A DNA stretch of 64,000 nucleotides from positions 17,574,161-17,638,160 of the forward strand of contig NC_088649.1 of assembly GCF_964019385.1 (NCBI RefSeq), written 5' to 3'. This document shows, piece by piece, positions 53,063-64,000 of this stretch. Position 1 is the stretch's first letter. The number at the start of each line of letters is the position of its first letter. The notes under the pieces are model-generated. The model did no database searches. It was given only the letters and a program-made list of their open reading frames with translations, and had not been told where the DNA came from. Origin of the DNA: Sycon ciliatum (lineage: Eukaryota; Porifera; Calcarea; Leucosolenida; Sycettidae). A program made the translations under genes and the position numbers.

Positions 53063-53223
53063 AGACTCTTGTACAGATTATCGCCCATTTGTTCGTTCAT
53101 GCTTAACCTTTCTAGGGGCTCCCGTAAGAAGACCATAGGTCTGTGGGAAACACCCTAGTAAAATAAATAAAATAATAATAATAATAATAATAATAGAGTA
53201 CATAAACGGTTTATGTACTCTTG
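53063..53223 (+). mobile_element. Short non-LTR 3' end, 10-bp TSD
   Basis: ATCATATCAA flanks the insert (53053-53062 and 53224-53233). The insert carries a short coding-like tail, a stop and (AAT)n at about 53165-53194. The AGAGTACATAAACGG palindrome follows. Confidence 0.72.
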
Positions 53224-54030
53224 ATCATATCAATACCGTATTATACGCCTTGATCTGCAAGCCTTTTCTTGCAGAAAATGGCATAGCATGTTCTTCTACG
53301 GGAAACATGTGAGTACGTAGTGGTGGACCGCCGTGATACTTTTTTTATACGGAGGTCATTCTGTGCATGTTGCTGTAGCAGAATTTCATGACTGTCTTAA
53401 TCGTCTTGCCTTTCAGATATTTCAGATTTCCCCACCCTCGATCAGATTTATTTGAGAAATGTAACCAGGTGCGTGTCGCAGATGTTTTTTGTTGATTCTG
53501 TGTTTAAAATGGTTTGTAATCAAGGGTTTTCGTGATAAGGTCATCCTGCATCATATTGCACTGAAATCGTAATACTGTTGATGTCGATAGAACTTTTGGA
53601 AGTAGTTCAATGACTTCAAACTGTTAGTCCACGATATTCTAAAACAACACAGCAAAGGAGGAACAATAAACATGTATTAAAATGTAAACAAAATACATTG
53701 CTGAGTCCGACACCTCGTTCCAACAACTACACTGATCCTGAGGATAAAAGGGGCAAGGCTATGGTTGGAGGTACTGAGAGATAAACAAGGCACTCCATAA
53801 TAATAAAATCTTACACATCTTTTGGTGAGTATGAATGATATCCAGTCGAACCTCTTTAGGACGAACACCAAGGGACCGATGGTATTAACTCTGTGAGTTT
53901 GTCTTAACCTATTTATAACCAGTGAATACAATTATTTCTCCAATAGACATACGAATAGATTTCTTCTACAGCGAAAGATTCTAAGCCACACCAACTCATT
54001 GACTCGTCTCGTATGAAACAAATGAGTCGT

Positions 54031-54297
54031 AGAGAGGTTCTGCAAAACGAAAATGCGTACAAACTTTCGTTCTACTTCATGAAGTGCGAAACTTCGCACG
54101 AACTTTCGCAACTTTGGACACGAAACTTGCAGGGAACGCGAAATTAACTGTCGTAGGAAAATTCGTGAGATCGGGTCATGGCGTACGTGCACTTGGCCCG
54201 CGCAAACTACCAAATGTGCAGAACGCAAAATTCGTACACACTTTCGCAAGGACTGTCGCGAAACTTCGTTCGAATTTTCGTTTTGCAGAACCTCTCT
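54031..54297. mobile_element. AGAGAGGTT-family MITE in copy D
   Basis: Full 267-bp copy with ends AGAGAGGTTCTGCAAAACG / CGTTTTGCAGAACCTCTCT at the same site as 24482-24749. The target duplication is eroded (CGT / ACT). Shared position shows insertion before the B/D duplication; copy C lacks it. Confidence 0.85.
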
Positions 54298-55494
54298 ACT
54301 GAACCTTTCTTCAGAAACATGACGGCAACTGAAACAGCAACAGAGAAAGTACGATACATGTGCAGCACATTCTTGCAGGTACATGTACTACAAACAGATT
54401 GCAGATCGTAATTCTTGCTTTGGCGGCACGAAACTTTATTTGGGGCAGTGCAATCTCGGCGGTACTCACAAATAATAAATCAAACAGCCCAGACTCGAGT
54501 AAACAAATCCAATCATACAAGTACGAGATCTTCACGAGACGAGACTGCACCCATTGGCTTGTTTCGTATGAAGCAAACAAGTTTACTGAACCTATCCAGA
54601 ATGGAGATTTTCCCTGATATGCGAATTTATTTTGCAAATTCGGTCAATGGGTCCTTGAACCTTTCCCTCCAGATTGGGAACTGCCAACGATAGTATGCCA
54701 CTGACCAGTGCCTTACTTGTAACGTACCAATGTACAATGAATATGAGTATTTCGACAACACATCTAACATACCGGTAAGCCTTACCGTCAAGAAGGTGAA
54801 CTCGCGTTCTTCGTACACTGTAGACAAGGGCAAAGAGATAAAAATGGATCTAAATCCGAATAAAATCAGCACACGTTTCCGTAAATGAAAGGGTGAGCAT
54901 AAGCAAATGAATCGAAGGAAACCGGTCAACTCAGAGATCACCTGTCATTGAATATTCCGTAAAAGGAGGCCTCGACAGCAGAAAAGCTCACCTGTCATCG
55001 AGTATTCCGTAAAAGGAGGCCTCGGCAGCGGAAAAGCTAAATAATTTAGAAAAGAGATCCTGTCAGCTTTTCCATTATTTATTGCATTCCGCCCAAAATC
55101 AGCACACTTTTCGTAAATGAAAGAGTGAACACAAGCAAATGAATCAAAGGGAACTGGTCAACTCACCTGTCAGTAATATTCCGCGAAAGGAGGTCTCAGC
55201 AGCACCGAAACGAAATAAGCCAGGCCAGGAGTCGAAATATCCGAAACAGCTCATACAAGAAGCAGTTCCAAAGAAGGAAGTTAGTTCCTTGCGCATGTAC
55301 ATCCGACCGAACACGGACTGCACTGCAACACAATGTCTGCCGTGCACGTGCACAGCACGCGGCTACCACCCGCTGGTAGATCTAATACCGAGCACCTTAC
55401 GTAGAGACTTACGTAGCCTAAGTGAAATACCGAGCACCTTACGTAGAAAGTTACGTAGCATAGCGGTGTCGTTTTTCTTGCCATGTGAACACAA

Positions 55495-55839
55495 TAGGGA
55501 GGTTCTGCTATACGTGAAACGTAGAGAAATCACGTAGAGAGCAGGTGTCTGGGTTAGAGTCTACGGCTTCGCGTGTTTTGGCTCCAGATTTCTACGCGGA
55601 GATGGGGTTCTCTACGTTGTGGCACACGCAGAGAAAATGCGTACGGATTTGCTGGGTATCGATCAACTGCATGCAGAAAACTGCCAAATATGGAAGGGGA
55701 AATTCCCAGTACACATTCCACGTGACTTCTCTAGGTGAAACGTAGAGCAGAACAGCATTTCTTTACGTTACGGGAACGCGAAGAAAGTTCGCGTGATTCT
55801 TTGCGTCGCGTTCCCAAAACGTAGAGCAGAACCTCCCTA
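55495..55839. mobile_element. TAGGGAGGTTCTGC element (third AGRGAGGTT subfamily)
   Basis: TAGGGAGGTTCTGCT..AGCAGAACCTCCCTA ends. The orthologous position in the 21715-22090 duplicates (TTATTGTGTTCA) is uninterrupted. Subterminal ACGTAGAG motifs. No clean duplication is visible. Confidence 0.7.
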
Positions 55840-56057
55840 GTAATAGAAAAGCTGACAGGATCGCTTTTCTAAATTAAGGTGAAGTATGCGCTCTTTGGTG
55901 TGGCCTTGGTACCATCCCGCAGAGCCTGGCGGTGCGGCACTCAACGTACCGCCTCCCGTACTCGCACAAGCTGCAATGCATCCAGAGCCCTCCACAGCTA
56001 AATGCTATGGTCCCACCAAGAGTATAATTATAACCCCCCCCCCCCTATGGGGCTATA

Positions 56058-56257
56058 CTGTAAAACCGGAAAGTCTAATGACCAAAAAGTTTAACGTTTT
56101 AGTAACTTTGGCATGATAGCTTTCAAAAAGTTTAACGATGGCTAGCTGGCCACCCATCTGCATGATTGTGCATCTTTATACAGATATCTTGCGATGACGG
56201 TTTTTCAAATAACGAAAATAATTGATCGTTAAAACGTTAGACTTTCCGGTTTTACAG
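56058..56257. mobile_element. TA-flanked MITE, CTGTAAAACCGGAAAGTC ends
   Basis: CTGTAAAACCGGAAAGTCTA is mirrored by the inverted GACTTTCCGGTTTTACAG, with TA on both sides (56056-56057, 56258-56259); 200 bp. Tc1/mariner/pogo-type by duplication. Confidence 0.85.
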
Positions 56258-56267
56258 TATGTAATTA

Positions 56268-57440
56268 TTATACGTGGTTTTCGTGCAGGAAGGTCAACAG
56301 CTGATGTGGTCTGGTGCCATCGGTGGTTAGCAGCTACGACCCAGCGGTACCACTGGTCATTCAGCATACTGGGCATCGACATGTCACGTGCCTTTGACAC
56401 GATCAGGCGAGGACAGTTGATGGACGTGGTTCAGCGATTCTTGGAAGAAGACGAGGTACGCTTGATCCGTTACCTGATCTCAGATACGAATTTGGCAGTC
56501 AGACTGGGCACGGAAACATCAAGCTCTTTCTCCACTAACATTGGTACCCCGCAAGGCGACTCCTTGTCGCCAATTCTATTCGTGATCTACCTGGAAGCTG
56601 CCCTGCAGGATGTGCGACAGCGAATGGCTGCACCTGTGGCCCGGCATCTTCCGTACGATGTGGAGTACGCCGATGATGTGGACTTCATCAGTATCTCTAG
56701 TGATTGGCTTCGGATGTTAGAGCCACAAGTTGCCACCATCTTGGGTACATGGTCCCTTACCGTCAACCAGACCAAGACAGAATTCACAGCCATCCAGCGA
56801 GAGGCCGATCGCGCTGATGAGCCATGGCGTATGGTCAAGAAACTCGGCTCTCTCCTTGGTGATGCAGAGGATGTCACCCGCAGAAAGCAGCTTGCGGTGA
56901 TAGCGTTTAAGTCCCTCTGCCAGTTATGGAAGAGAAGAGACCAAGTGAGTCTGAAGGTGCGCGTCCGGCTGTATAACTGCTTCGTGTTACCTGTCTTGCT
57001 TTACAACTGCTCCACATGGGGCATCACTCGACAGACAATTGAAGCGCTGGAATGGTATCATCGGCGGCAACTTCGGCATATCTTGGGTATCAGGTGGCCC
57101 AACCGACTGTCGAACGATTTGGTTTACGAGCGCTGCAGTGCTGCTCCACTTGGCAACATTCTGGTGAATGCAAGATGGCGGTTGTTTGGCCACATCCTGC
57201 GATGAGCACACACCGGCTAGGGAGGCCATAAGTGGATTCTTTGGCTGCTCCGTGCCGGGATACCGTGGGCGGCCGCGGATCACGCTACCAGTCCTGCTGA
57301 ATCAAGACGCGGAGCGAGTCGGCTGCCGTCTGAGGACTCCAAGGGACTTGCAGCTGATGGCTCAGCGAGCACTGGATCGCCGTGAATGGACATATCTGTG
57401 CAACGCAGTTACAGATGCGTACAAGGCAGAGTACTGGTGA
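56268..57440 (+). pseudogene. Non-LTR reverse transcriptase, truncated and frameshifted
   Basis: Open from FRAGRSTADVVWCHRWL through DMSRAFDTIRR, GTPQGDSLSPILF and VEYADDVDF, so the palm and both catalytic Asp of the YADD box are intact. A thumb and LRHILGIRWPNRLS, typical of CR1/Jockey/I-type enzymes, follow. The frame stops at about 57205 and continues one frame over (AREAISGFFGCSVPGYRGRP... to TDAYKAEYW, stop about 57440), so one indel breaks it. The endonuclease and 5' RT segments are missing. A 3' region follows, with an (AAT)n tail at about 57685-57712. Confidence 0.88.
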
Positions 57441-57712
57441 AGGAGGTTGGCACTGCAATGGTTTGAGCTACATTCTTTGTTGTTGGTACTCTGATTATCC
57501 GTATTATCCGTATTCACATGGCCTTTGCCATTCATTCAGTATATTAATGTCATCAATAATGATATTCTTGTTTGTATTAGTTTATGTGACACCATTTTCT
57601 ATTTTTCTTTGCCTGCCTGCCTGCTGGCGGCCTTTTTTCGCATGGTTCGGTGCAAGCGAATTTGGGCGAGCCCATTGACGCGGGAGCACAAATAATAATA
57701 ATAATAATTATT
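57441..57712 (+). other. 3' UTR and (AAT)n tail of the retrotransposon
   Basis: Non-coding sequence ending in GCACAAATAATAATAATAA, a microsatellite tail rather than poly(A). Confidence 0.6.
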
Positions 57713-57989
57713 ATTATACCCTTGGAACGAGGTGACCTGGCCTTTTTTTAACATGGTTGTAAAATGGTAGACTACTCATAATGCCGACATACATGTAAGT
57801 TCACTTCCAGTGTTCTGTTCGGTCACGTGACAACTTACACATGACGTCTTTTGCGAGAATATTTTTCCCCACAAACGGGCCACTATGCTCTGCAAACCTG
57901 GTCCGAAATTTGCCAGTACAGTGCAGTGATGTGCCTTGCACGTGAACCCCTCCCCCCCCCCCCCCCACCACCACCAGTCCTTTTCAGAC

Positions 57990-58543
57990 CAAGTACATGT
58001 AGCAGCGATGTGTACATCTGTTAACAAGAAAGTCGGAGCCTTTGTGCCTGCAAAACAGAATATCAGTATCTTTAGCAAGCAACTGTTCTACCTCTCTATA
58101 ATTCAGTCTACTCTTGAGTATGGCAGCACCGCATATGTACACTGTTTGTCACAAGCTCTTTATAACAAACATATTGCTGCCCGCCGCTTAGCGCTAAAGA
58201 GCATCTTTACTTGGATAGAATGACCCCAACTGCCCTTCTCTACAGTAACACCAATGTATGCACCCTTGAACAACGCCTCAATTTCAAGACCTATGTATTT
58301 GTGTATCGCTGCCTGAATGGCCTTGCTTGCTCTCTCCTACAAGACCGTTTTACTCTTCGTGCTCACGGTGCTAACACTGCTGCCATTACCAGGTCAGGTG
58401 TCTGCCGCGCTTTTTTTACCCCCTGCTAGTACACGCTATGGTTTCAGTGCAATTTCTTACGTAGGCGCTGACCGGTGGAATGCACTGCCACCTGCTTACC
58501 GCCTTTCTAATTCACCTGCTGAATTTCGATCATCCATCAAGAC
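57990..58543 (+). pseudogene. Non-LTR retrotransposon C-terminal fragment, hAT target
   Basis: Encodes, over two frames, FYLSIIQSTLEYGSTAYVHC, then EQRLNFKTYVFVYRCLNGLA, and GADRWNALPPAYRLSNSPAE up to SSIKT. The last codons resume after the hAT insertion (61253 onward, FLEFPERR), and a tail with A-runs near 61318 follows. Same family as 50795-51207. Confidence 0.78.
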
Positions 58544-58822
58544 CAGGGAGTCGTAAAATACCGGGAGGCGACACGAGATGCACAACCGCGTCGGATGATT
58601 GCCTCAGCTCGGGCACGAGTGCTGAGACCTCACGCGCTGCATGGCGAGGGACTTCCCATGAGGTCAAAGCGGCGCAGGTCATGCAAAAGGACGCGTTCGC
58701 TGTTTGGTCCATAAAATTTGAAAACTCAATAAAATTATCCTGCACACAACGAATCCAGTGTCAGCAGTTCGTTTTGTTTTTCTAAGTAATAATACTTTGT
58801 GCCTTGGCCTTCGAAGTACAGG

Positions 58823-60022
58823 ATGATGGAGCTTGACAGAGATGACTGCCAAAGTGATGAGTCCGCCGTGGAAGATGTAGATGACGCCACGTATTCACTT
58901 GGTGACCTGAGTTGTGGGGATGTTCAGCTGTGGGCTACAGGTGAGATTCTTTCGTTTGCATGTTTTTGTCTCTTCCTTGTGGACACGAATGTATAATCTG
59001 TAGCATACCTAAGTGCCCGAACTGACCCGATAAATTAGGTGGTCGACACCATCCTTTTCATCCTAGTCTGCCCACGATGCATTGTCTGTTCTCTGTGACA
59101 GGATATTTATTGAAGTCCTGAAAATTTACAAGTGTACCTAGTATGTATCATCACCGTAGATGATGTAAACCTCCATCCTCAAACCATACTTTGTCTATGT
59201 GCAGATCGATGTAAGAGTGGTAGTGCCATCATGGTGTACAGGCCTATGGAAGGTGCAGTGATCCATGGAATTTGCAAACTGCTGACAATGAGACAGGCGA
59301 GTGTTACTGAGGCGACGGAGTCATTCCTGCATGTTATTATGACACGGTTACAAAGGCATCAGGTACTGCAAATCTGCTACGCCAGGAAGTGTGCCAGCTG
59401 AAGGCATGCAAGGGTGCTGATATTTCGCAAGCATGGCAACAAATGCTGTCCGTCATCGCAACAGCTATTCCCGAAGTGAAAATCAATTGTGAAGGTCAGT
59501 GCGTTTTGCATGCATGTTGGAAAAAAATTGGCTTCTGACTAGGTATGCAGACTAGGTATGCAAACGCTGGCTTTTGAATACTAGTACAGTCTCTGCAACC
59601 ACCAGTCCTTATATGTTGTCTTTTTCTTTTCTCTTCTTCAGATTTGGAAGTTACATCTGCAGTGCTAGCGAATCTGATAAGCTGCCTGCATGCCACGGCT
59701 GCCGCTGCTATCAGGAAAGCGTCAATAGCACCATCCAAAGCTGCTGAAGCCATCCCCGAACCGGTGATTGACAATTTGTCTCACCTTGCTGAAAAGTACC
59801 ATGGTGGTTGGTGCTTGGTGGCCGTGCGGCGTGAGCTGGAAGGAGCAAGGTGTCGCAACGACAACTTGCTGCAGCTTATACCTTTATTTGGCAAGGATGC
59901 CGTGTCAAGCCTTCAGCCTTGTTTGGAGAATTCAGGTGGCCCGGCGTTCCTCGGAAGCTCTGTATAAGACACCATACGTCACAGATAAAAACAACTGAAC
60001 CAGTGATATGTGAATTTTGCGC

Positions 60023-60067
<45 letters not shown>

Positions 60068-60272
60068 TCTGTGATAAGTGGTATAAGCAGTCCACAGGGT
60101 ATTCACCTTGAGTGCATTCGCCGATAGTGTGACTTTCGTTGCACAGAACCTTCTTCAGTTGGTCAAGTGACTCGGCGTGGCTCGGAAGCTCTGTATAAGA
60201 CAAAATACGACACAGATAAAAACAACTGAACCAGTGATATGTGAATTTTGCGCTTGTGTGTGCACGAGCATG

Positions 60273-60354
<82 letters not shown>

Positions 60355-60805
60355 CTTCAGCCTTGCAAGCTGTTGAATGGTGTAATCCCAGCACAAGTTG
60401 CTATGTCTAACATAGCTGTTCGCTATCATCGCTCCCGCGATGGGCATGTCTGAGGTCTGAGGTCTGAGGTATGTGTGCTTGTGTGTATGCTACTGTGATA
60501 AGCGGTACGAGCAGTATACAGGATATTGACGGGTATTCACCTTGAGTGCATTCGCCGATAGTGTGACTTTCGTCGCAGAGAACTTTGCTCAGTCGGTGAG
60601 GCGACTCGGCCTTACGTTTCCTGAAGGCAATGTGTTCAGAACAGTTATGAACAGCTATGAACAGTTAAGAAATGACAAATATTGTTTGCAGTTCATGGGC
60701 CATATAGATATGAAACACTTTGAATGCAGAAGAATGAGGATAGTGGCATCAAATACTGCATGGATTCTGTTTGATATGCTACTTTTTTTTCCTTTCCATG
60801 GAAAG
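58823..60805 (+). CDS. Spliced gene of unknown function inside the hAT element
   Basis: Exons 58823-58940, 59205-59494, 59642-59935 and 60579-60805 have GT..AG borders, and junctions 1-3 are all phase 1. Exon 2 is 290 nt, one base short of keeping frame: codons run RCKSGSAIMVYRPMEGAVIH...TRLQRHQ, then in the next frame ANLLRQEVCQLKACKGADIS. Either a real indel or an assembly error is implied. The N-terminus is acidic (ELDRDDCQSDESAVEDVDD). Exon 3 has AEKYHGGWCLVAVRRELEGA, exon 4 GLTFPEGNVFRTVMNSYEQL. About 310 residues in total. I recognise no BED finger, catalytic triad or hAT C-terminal motif. It could be a diverged transposase, an accessory protein or captured host sequence. Confidence 0.5.
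59950..60495. repeat. GT microsatellites in duplicated segments
   Basis: GGAAGCTCTGTATAAGAC...GAATTTTGCGCTTGTG(TG)n occurs at about 59951 and 60183 (period about 232). GTATTCACCTTGAGTGCATTCGCC occurs at about 60100 and 60533. (GT)n spans 60022-60065 and 60270-60352. The exon 4 acceptor lies at the end of the second duplicated unit, a caution for that exon. Confidence 0.85.
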
Positions 60806-61252
60806 GTGAGTACATCGTCGAACTTCATCTCGAAACTTCACACAAACCTAGAATGGAACTTGGACAACATGAAGGGGCCATGGGCATGGTGTGTTTAGTG
60901 GAGAACTATTCCGAAAACAGGGTGTCATTCGCATTGACTCAATTCAAATTTGAGTACATTTCGTGAATAACTTACCTTGACATTCCGTCGTCTCCAAAGC
61001 AGTGAACTTCCAAAAAAAATTAAAAGCCACGGCTCAACCTAAGGTAATGCGTGGTACGTATCAGAAACAACCAGCTTTCGCTCTGGAGATCCAGAATAGC
61101 CTCGAAGCATATAGCAAAAACAATTGAGAAAAAGAAGATGACGACGACGTTTCAATCACGCTTCAAATTTCGCGGGTCGAGTGCGGCAATCCTCGGATCG
61201 TGAAATGTGTGGCGTGTCGCCTCCCGGTATTTTACGACTCCCTGATCAAGAC

Positions 61253-61330
61253 GTTCTTAGAGTTCCCAGAAAGAAGGCGATGACGCCTGTTGGGAATTCC
61301 TTAGTAAGGCGAGACCAAAAAAAAATAGAG
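61253..61330 (+). pseudogene. Remainder of the retrotransposon 3' end after the hAT
   Basis: Continues the coding end (TTCTTAGAGTTCCCAGAAAG, then TGTTGGGAATTCCTTAG), aligning with the end of the 50795 copy (CTGCTGGGACTCCCCTAG). An A-rich run follows. Confidence 0.65.
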
Positions 61331-61338
61331 ATTCCCGG

Positions 61339-61723
61339 GCCCTCCCGCACCAAAATTGAGCCAAAGCCATTTTTTTTTTTTTGAACAGTTCATACATGTA
61401 CAGTACTGATCGTGTGAGTAGATCTGTGACGTGGAGTCACACAAACCCGAGCTTGTACGACTCCCAGATGTACAGATATGATCAGGGCCATCGTTGGCCG
61501 AATTATAGAAAATTGAACGGGTAAACCGCGTACCTGTTTTCTGTAAAAAAACTGAATAAAAATTACCGGAAAATGCTGTAAAAAAAGTTCAACATGGCAT
61601 GCACACATATAATTTTTTATTTTTTTAATTTTTTCCCATGTATGTACATGACTATACTATAGTCATGTACATGTACATACATGGGAAAAAATAAAAAATA
61701 TAAAATTCGCCCTCCCGCACCAA
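61339..61723. repeat. 15-bp direct repeats around a T-run and palindrome
   Basis: GCCCTCCCGCACCAA occurs at 61339-61353 and 61709-61723. Between them are a T13 run (about 61370) and a palindrome CCCATGTATGTACATGACTA at 61635-61684. This could be an insertion with target duplication. Confidence 0.5.
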
Positions 61724-64000
61724 TTTCAGGGCTCACAGTCCAATACAAAAGCGTGGAGTCGCGCACGGCTTTGCGCGGATGTCACGTGATGACAACTGAC
61801 CAATCACAGGCCTCTATTCTCCTCTATTCTCAAATCTTTGATCTTGTCCACTACATCGGCCCTGATGTCCACGAAGCTGGGATTCGCTGTGCTGATTCAA
61901 AACCCCCAAACTCAGTGATCTACCGCAGCGTTTCACCATTTTCCCTCCAGTTTTCCGGCACGGATTAGCCAAAGTCTGGTCGTTTTGGCTTCGATTTCGG
62001 CACAGCAAACGGAAAAGTGATCGGTAAATGTCTGGAGAATTCCACGCTGAAAAAAATAAGCCATAGATGATCAAAATCCGCCAAGAATGAGATGTAGTGG
62101 ACATTTTTGAGTGAGTGCCACTCAGCGCGCAGAACGCCAAAAGTGCAAAAGCAGCACCAGATCAAACAACAAGAAAAACGCATGCATGCAGCGGAACAGC
62201 AACGCGCGCCGTCCAACAGAAAATCATTGCGCACAGATTTTTCAGTGTTCTCTCCTCAGTTCGCCCGCGGAGTTGGTTGCTGTGCTTTCGTTCTCGCTGG
62301 AGTTCTTGTGGCAGCGCATTTCGCCATCATGGAGGAACTGGTACCTCTGGAAACCTGGCCTTTAGTGGCCCTCAACTAACGCCTGGCGGATTTGCTGGTC
62401 CCGTTCGCCTCCATCCGATCAGCAGCTCCGTGTTGTATGTTCTCGGCGTTACCTGCCTGGCGAGCTCTGACTCGTTTGTTTGTCTTCTTACCTGTGGAAT
62501 ATCGCGATCGCTCATTGTAGCATCAGCATTTGGTCGAACAGCGGCTACATGACATGAATTTCCTGGGACTAGCACAGGTTGCCTTTCGCCTTCTCCTTCG
62601 GTGGACCAATTCTACAAGGCACAGTGAAAGGCAAGTCGTTGCCGAGGGCTGGCAGTAACTGTTCAGTGTTGCAGTGCAATTCCCAGTGAAAATAATAAAG
62701 CAAACTATTTCCACTGGAGTATGCACGATCGTAAAAGCACAAGATCGAGACGAACGGAAACGAGAATGGTTTGACACTGCATGCCAAGAGAAGCGAGGAA
62801 AGGACAGGTCCGACCAAAATATCGCGAACATCGGCTCTATAGATCTACAAGACAAGAACAGGCTACTCAAGCCCAGGTTCTTTCTCTTTACTTCTTTGTT
62901 CTGTTGGGATGCGTAGGATGTACACGATCTGTGCTCTCGTGGGGTCACGCGACTCACGTGCACCAAACCCGCCCTCGCACGACGCTTTTGTCGATCCTGC
63001 ATACCGACTGTGAGCCCTGAATTTAAAATTGAAAAGTCTCTCGGACAAATTCTTCTAATTTTCCTACTGAAAATTTTAAGCTATTGGCCATCAAAATCGG
63101 GCAAGAGACGGGTACAAACGAACATTTCGAAGGCGACGCTATCTGCAGTACAGGTGCGAGGAAGAACCGCGCGCGCTGGACCGGTTGTGAATGCGGAAAC
63201 AACACTACAGCAAGGCAAATTTTCGAAATGTTTTGCTACTCGCCTGGCGCTTCATCGCTGTGTCCTTCAGGAGTTATGGCCGACTGAAGAAATACATGGC
63301 CAGCACAACGGCGAAGCCACTGGACGTGTTCTCTTGCAACGAAACGGAGTGGCGGATCAAATAATTCACAACTCCACATCGTCACTACTGCGTTCCGCGG
63401 CTCTTCGCAGCGGACCAGGCGTATATTTACATTGGACACAACAGGACTTCACGGCGGAGAAACTAAAACTAGAACTAGAACACTAGAAAACTAGAACACT
63501 ACGTGAGTCATTGCTCCATGCCTTCAACATCCTCTCCCGATCCTCTCCCGATTCCGTCACCCGCGCCTCTGCATTAGCGGCGTAGCTGCCGGGCAGTAGA
63601 TGTTGAACTCTTTCGTGTTCAACGAATGCAGGAATCTGCTCGGGGCTACTCCTCGCAGGACTCCGTGTGTGGACAGTCTGAAGGAAGAATTCGGCCGATG
63701 AGGCCAACAATGCTCGCGAAATAGTCCACTCGGAAGGAAACAATAACAACCGAAACAAATGGAGAACTGTCTCCGTCTCCTTCACCATCCACGGCTCAGT
63801 TCTTGTCACAGCAACTCAGCCCAAGCAAGTCAAAATCTCCTTGCGATTGTGAGTGCTACGCCTGCGCTTAGCAGTCACGCGTGCCCGTTTCTATGGTGAT
63901 CAGATCCAATATGTCCTCCACGTAATCGAGGTTTTGGCATACGGCTGTGAGCCTGAATTTCACATGGGTCCTGCCCGGGAATCTCGATTTTATTTTGGTT
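61724..64000. other. No supported gene; inverted end motifs
   Basis: Frames up to 158 codons exist (63010-63486 plus, 62115-62552 plus, 62523-63002 minus) without recognisable domains or splice support. TTCAGGGCTCACAGTC (61726) is inverted at about 63008 (GACTGTGAGCCCTGAA) and, diverged, at about 63947. GAGATTCCCGGGC near 61328 is inverted near 63976, which suggests an unresolved 2.6 kb TIR element. Confidence 0.35.

Larger units (their letters stand above)
52882..55869 (-). repeat. Composite repeat copy D (inverted)
   Basis: Reverse-oriented copy of the 19117-28712 composite, from the foldback side (52882) to the AGAAAAGCTGACAGGATCGC end (about 55860). It lacks the PIF-like and Tc1-like insertions of copy B but contains an AGAGAGGTT MITE (54031-54297), a related TAGGGAGG element (55495-55839) and a short non-LTR tail (53063-53223). 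Confidence 0.85.
58544..61244. mobile_element. Complete hAT transposon carrying a spliced gene
   Basis: 2,701 bp. Perfect 32-bp TIRs (58544-58575, 61213-61244) start CAGGGAGTCGTAAAATACC. A perfect 8-bp duplication ATCAAGAC lies at 58536-58543 and 61245-61252. CAGGG termini with 8-bp duplications define hAT. The subterminal TIR similarity extends about 25 bp further with gaps. It interrupts a non-LTR fragment, so it is the younger insertion. The interior holds a four-exon coding region (58823-60805) and a GT-rich tandem duplication; no hAT catalytic or dimerisation motif was recognised. Confidence 0.92.

Noticed and set aside
59205-59494. Two separate exons instead of one frameshifted exon 2 in the hAT cargo gene
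   Set aside because: The only internal donor (CATCAG|GTACTG) is poor and no matching acceptor is close. A single exon with one missing base fits the phase 1 borders better, but this remains uncertain.
63010-63486. 158-codon plus-strand frame near the right edge
   Set aside because: No domain, splice support or start context. It may lie inside an unresolved TIR element.

Overview
This is a eukaryotic, almost certainly animal, genomic window. It has spliced genes with consensus GT..AG introns, long microsatellites, a 200-base assembly gap (7197-7396), and many DNA transposons and non-LTR retrotransposon fragments. The TE mix and frequent ACATGTACATGTA words suit a marine invertebrate; I cannot name the phylum. 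There is no sign of bacterial or viral gene organisation, CRISPR, rRNA or tRNA.

Layout. 1-3040: a 1.34 kb (TAC)n array, a near-perfect 74-bp-arm foldback, and a satellite of alternating 228/237-bp units. 3041-9163: small inverted-repeat elements, a 5'-truncated non-LTR retrotransposon ORF with a zinc-finger/endonuclease-like tail, a 1.2 kb CAC...GTG transposon with 4-bp target-site duplications (TSDs), and a G-rich minisatellite split by a terminal-inverted-repeat (TIR) element and the gap. 9408-18450: a foldback, then two large TTAA-bounded elements lying back to back, then 195-bp tandem duplications. 18766-29123: a tandem array of a composite repeat (copies A, B, C) with foldback elements between units and several younger transposons inside. 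Comparing copies exposes empty sites and therefore exact TSDs. A fourth copy (D) lies inverted at 52467-55869.

30400-49962 holds the one convincing host gene. It is a nine-exon, plus-strand gene for a predicted secreted 372-residue protein: signal peptide, Cys-containing N-cap, leucine-rich repeats (three on exactly 72-nt exons with phase 2 introns), a C-terminal cap, a small Cys-rich exon and a 110-residue Cys-rich last exon. A CCAAT/TATA-like promoter precedes it and an AATAAA lies about 55 bases after the stop. Its introns are packed with TEs: a hAT element with another element nested in it, a second CAC...GTG copy, a hAT MITE, pogo-like MITEs, nested TA-flanked MITEs and a foldback pair of unknown coding-like sequence.

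50795-61330 is retrotransposon-rich. Its most interesting object is a complete 2,701-bp hAT-type transposon (58544-61244): perfect 32-bp TIRs and a perfect 8-bp TSD, inserted in a non-LTR retrotransposon. It carries a spliced four-exon coding region that I do not recognise as a hAT transposase. 61253-64000 has further inverted-repeat remnants and no gene I can support.
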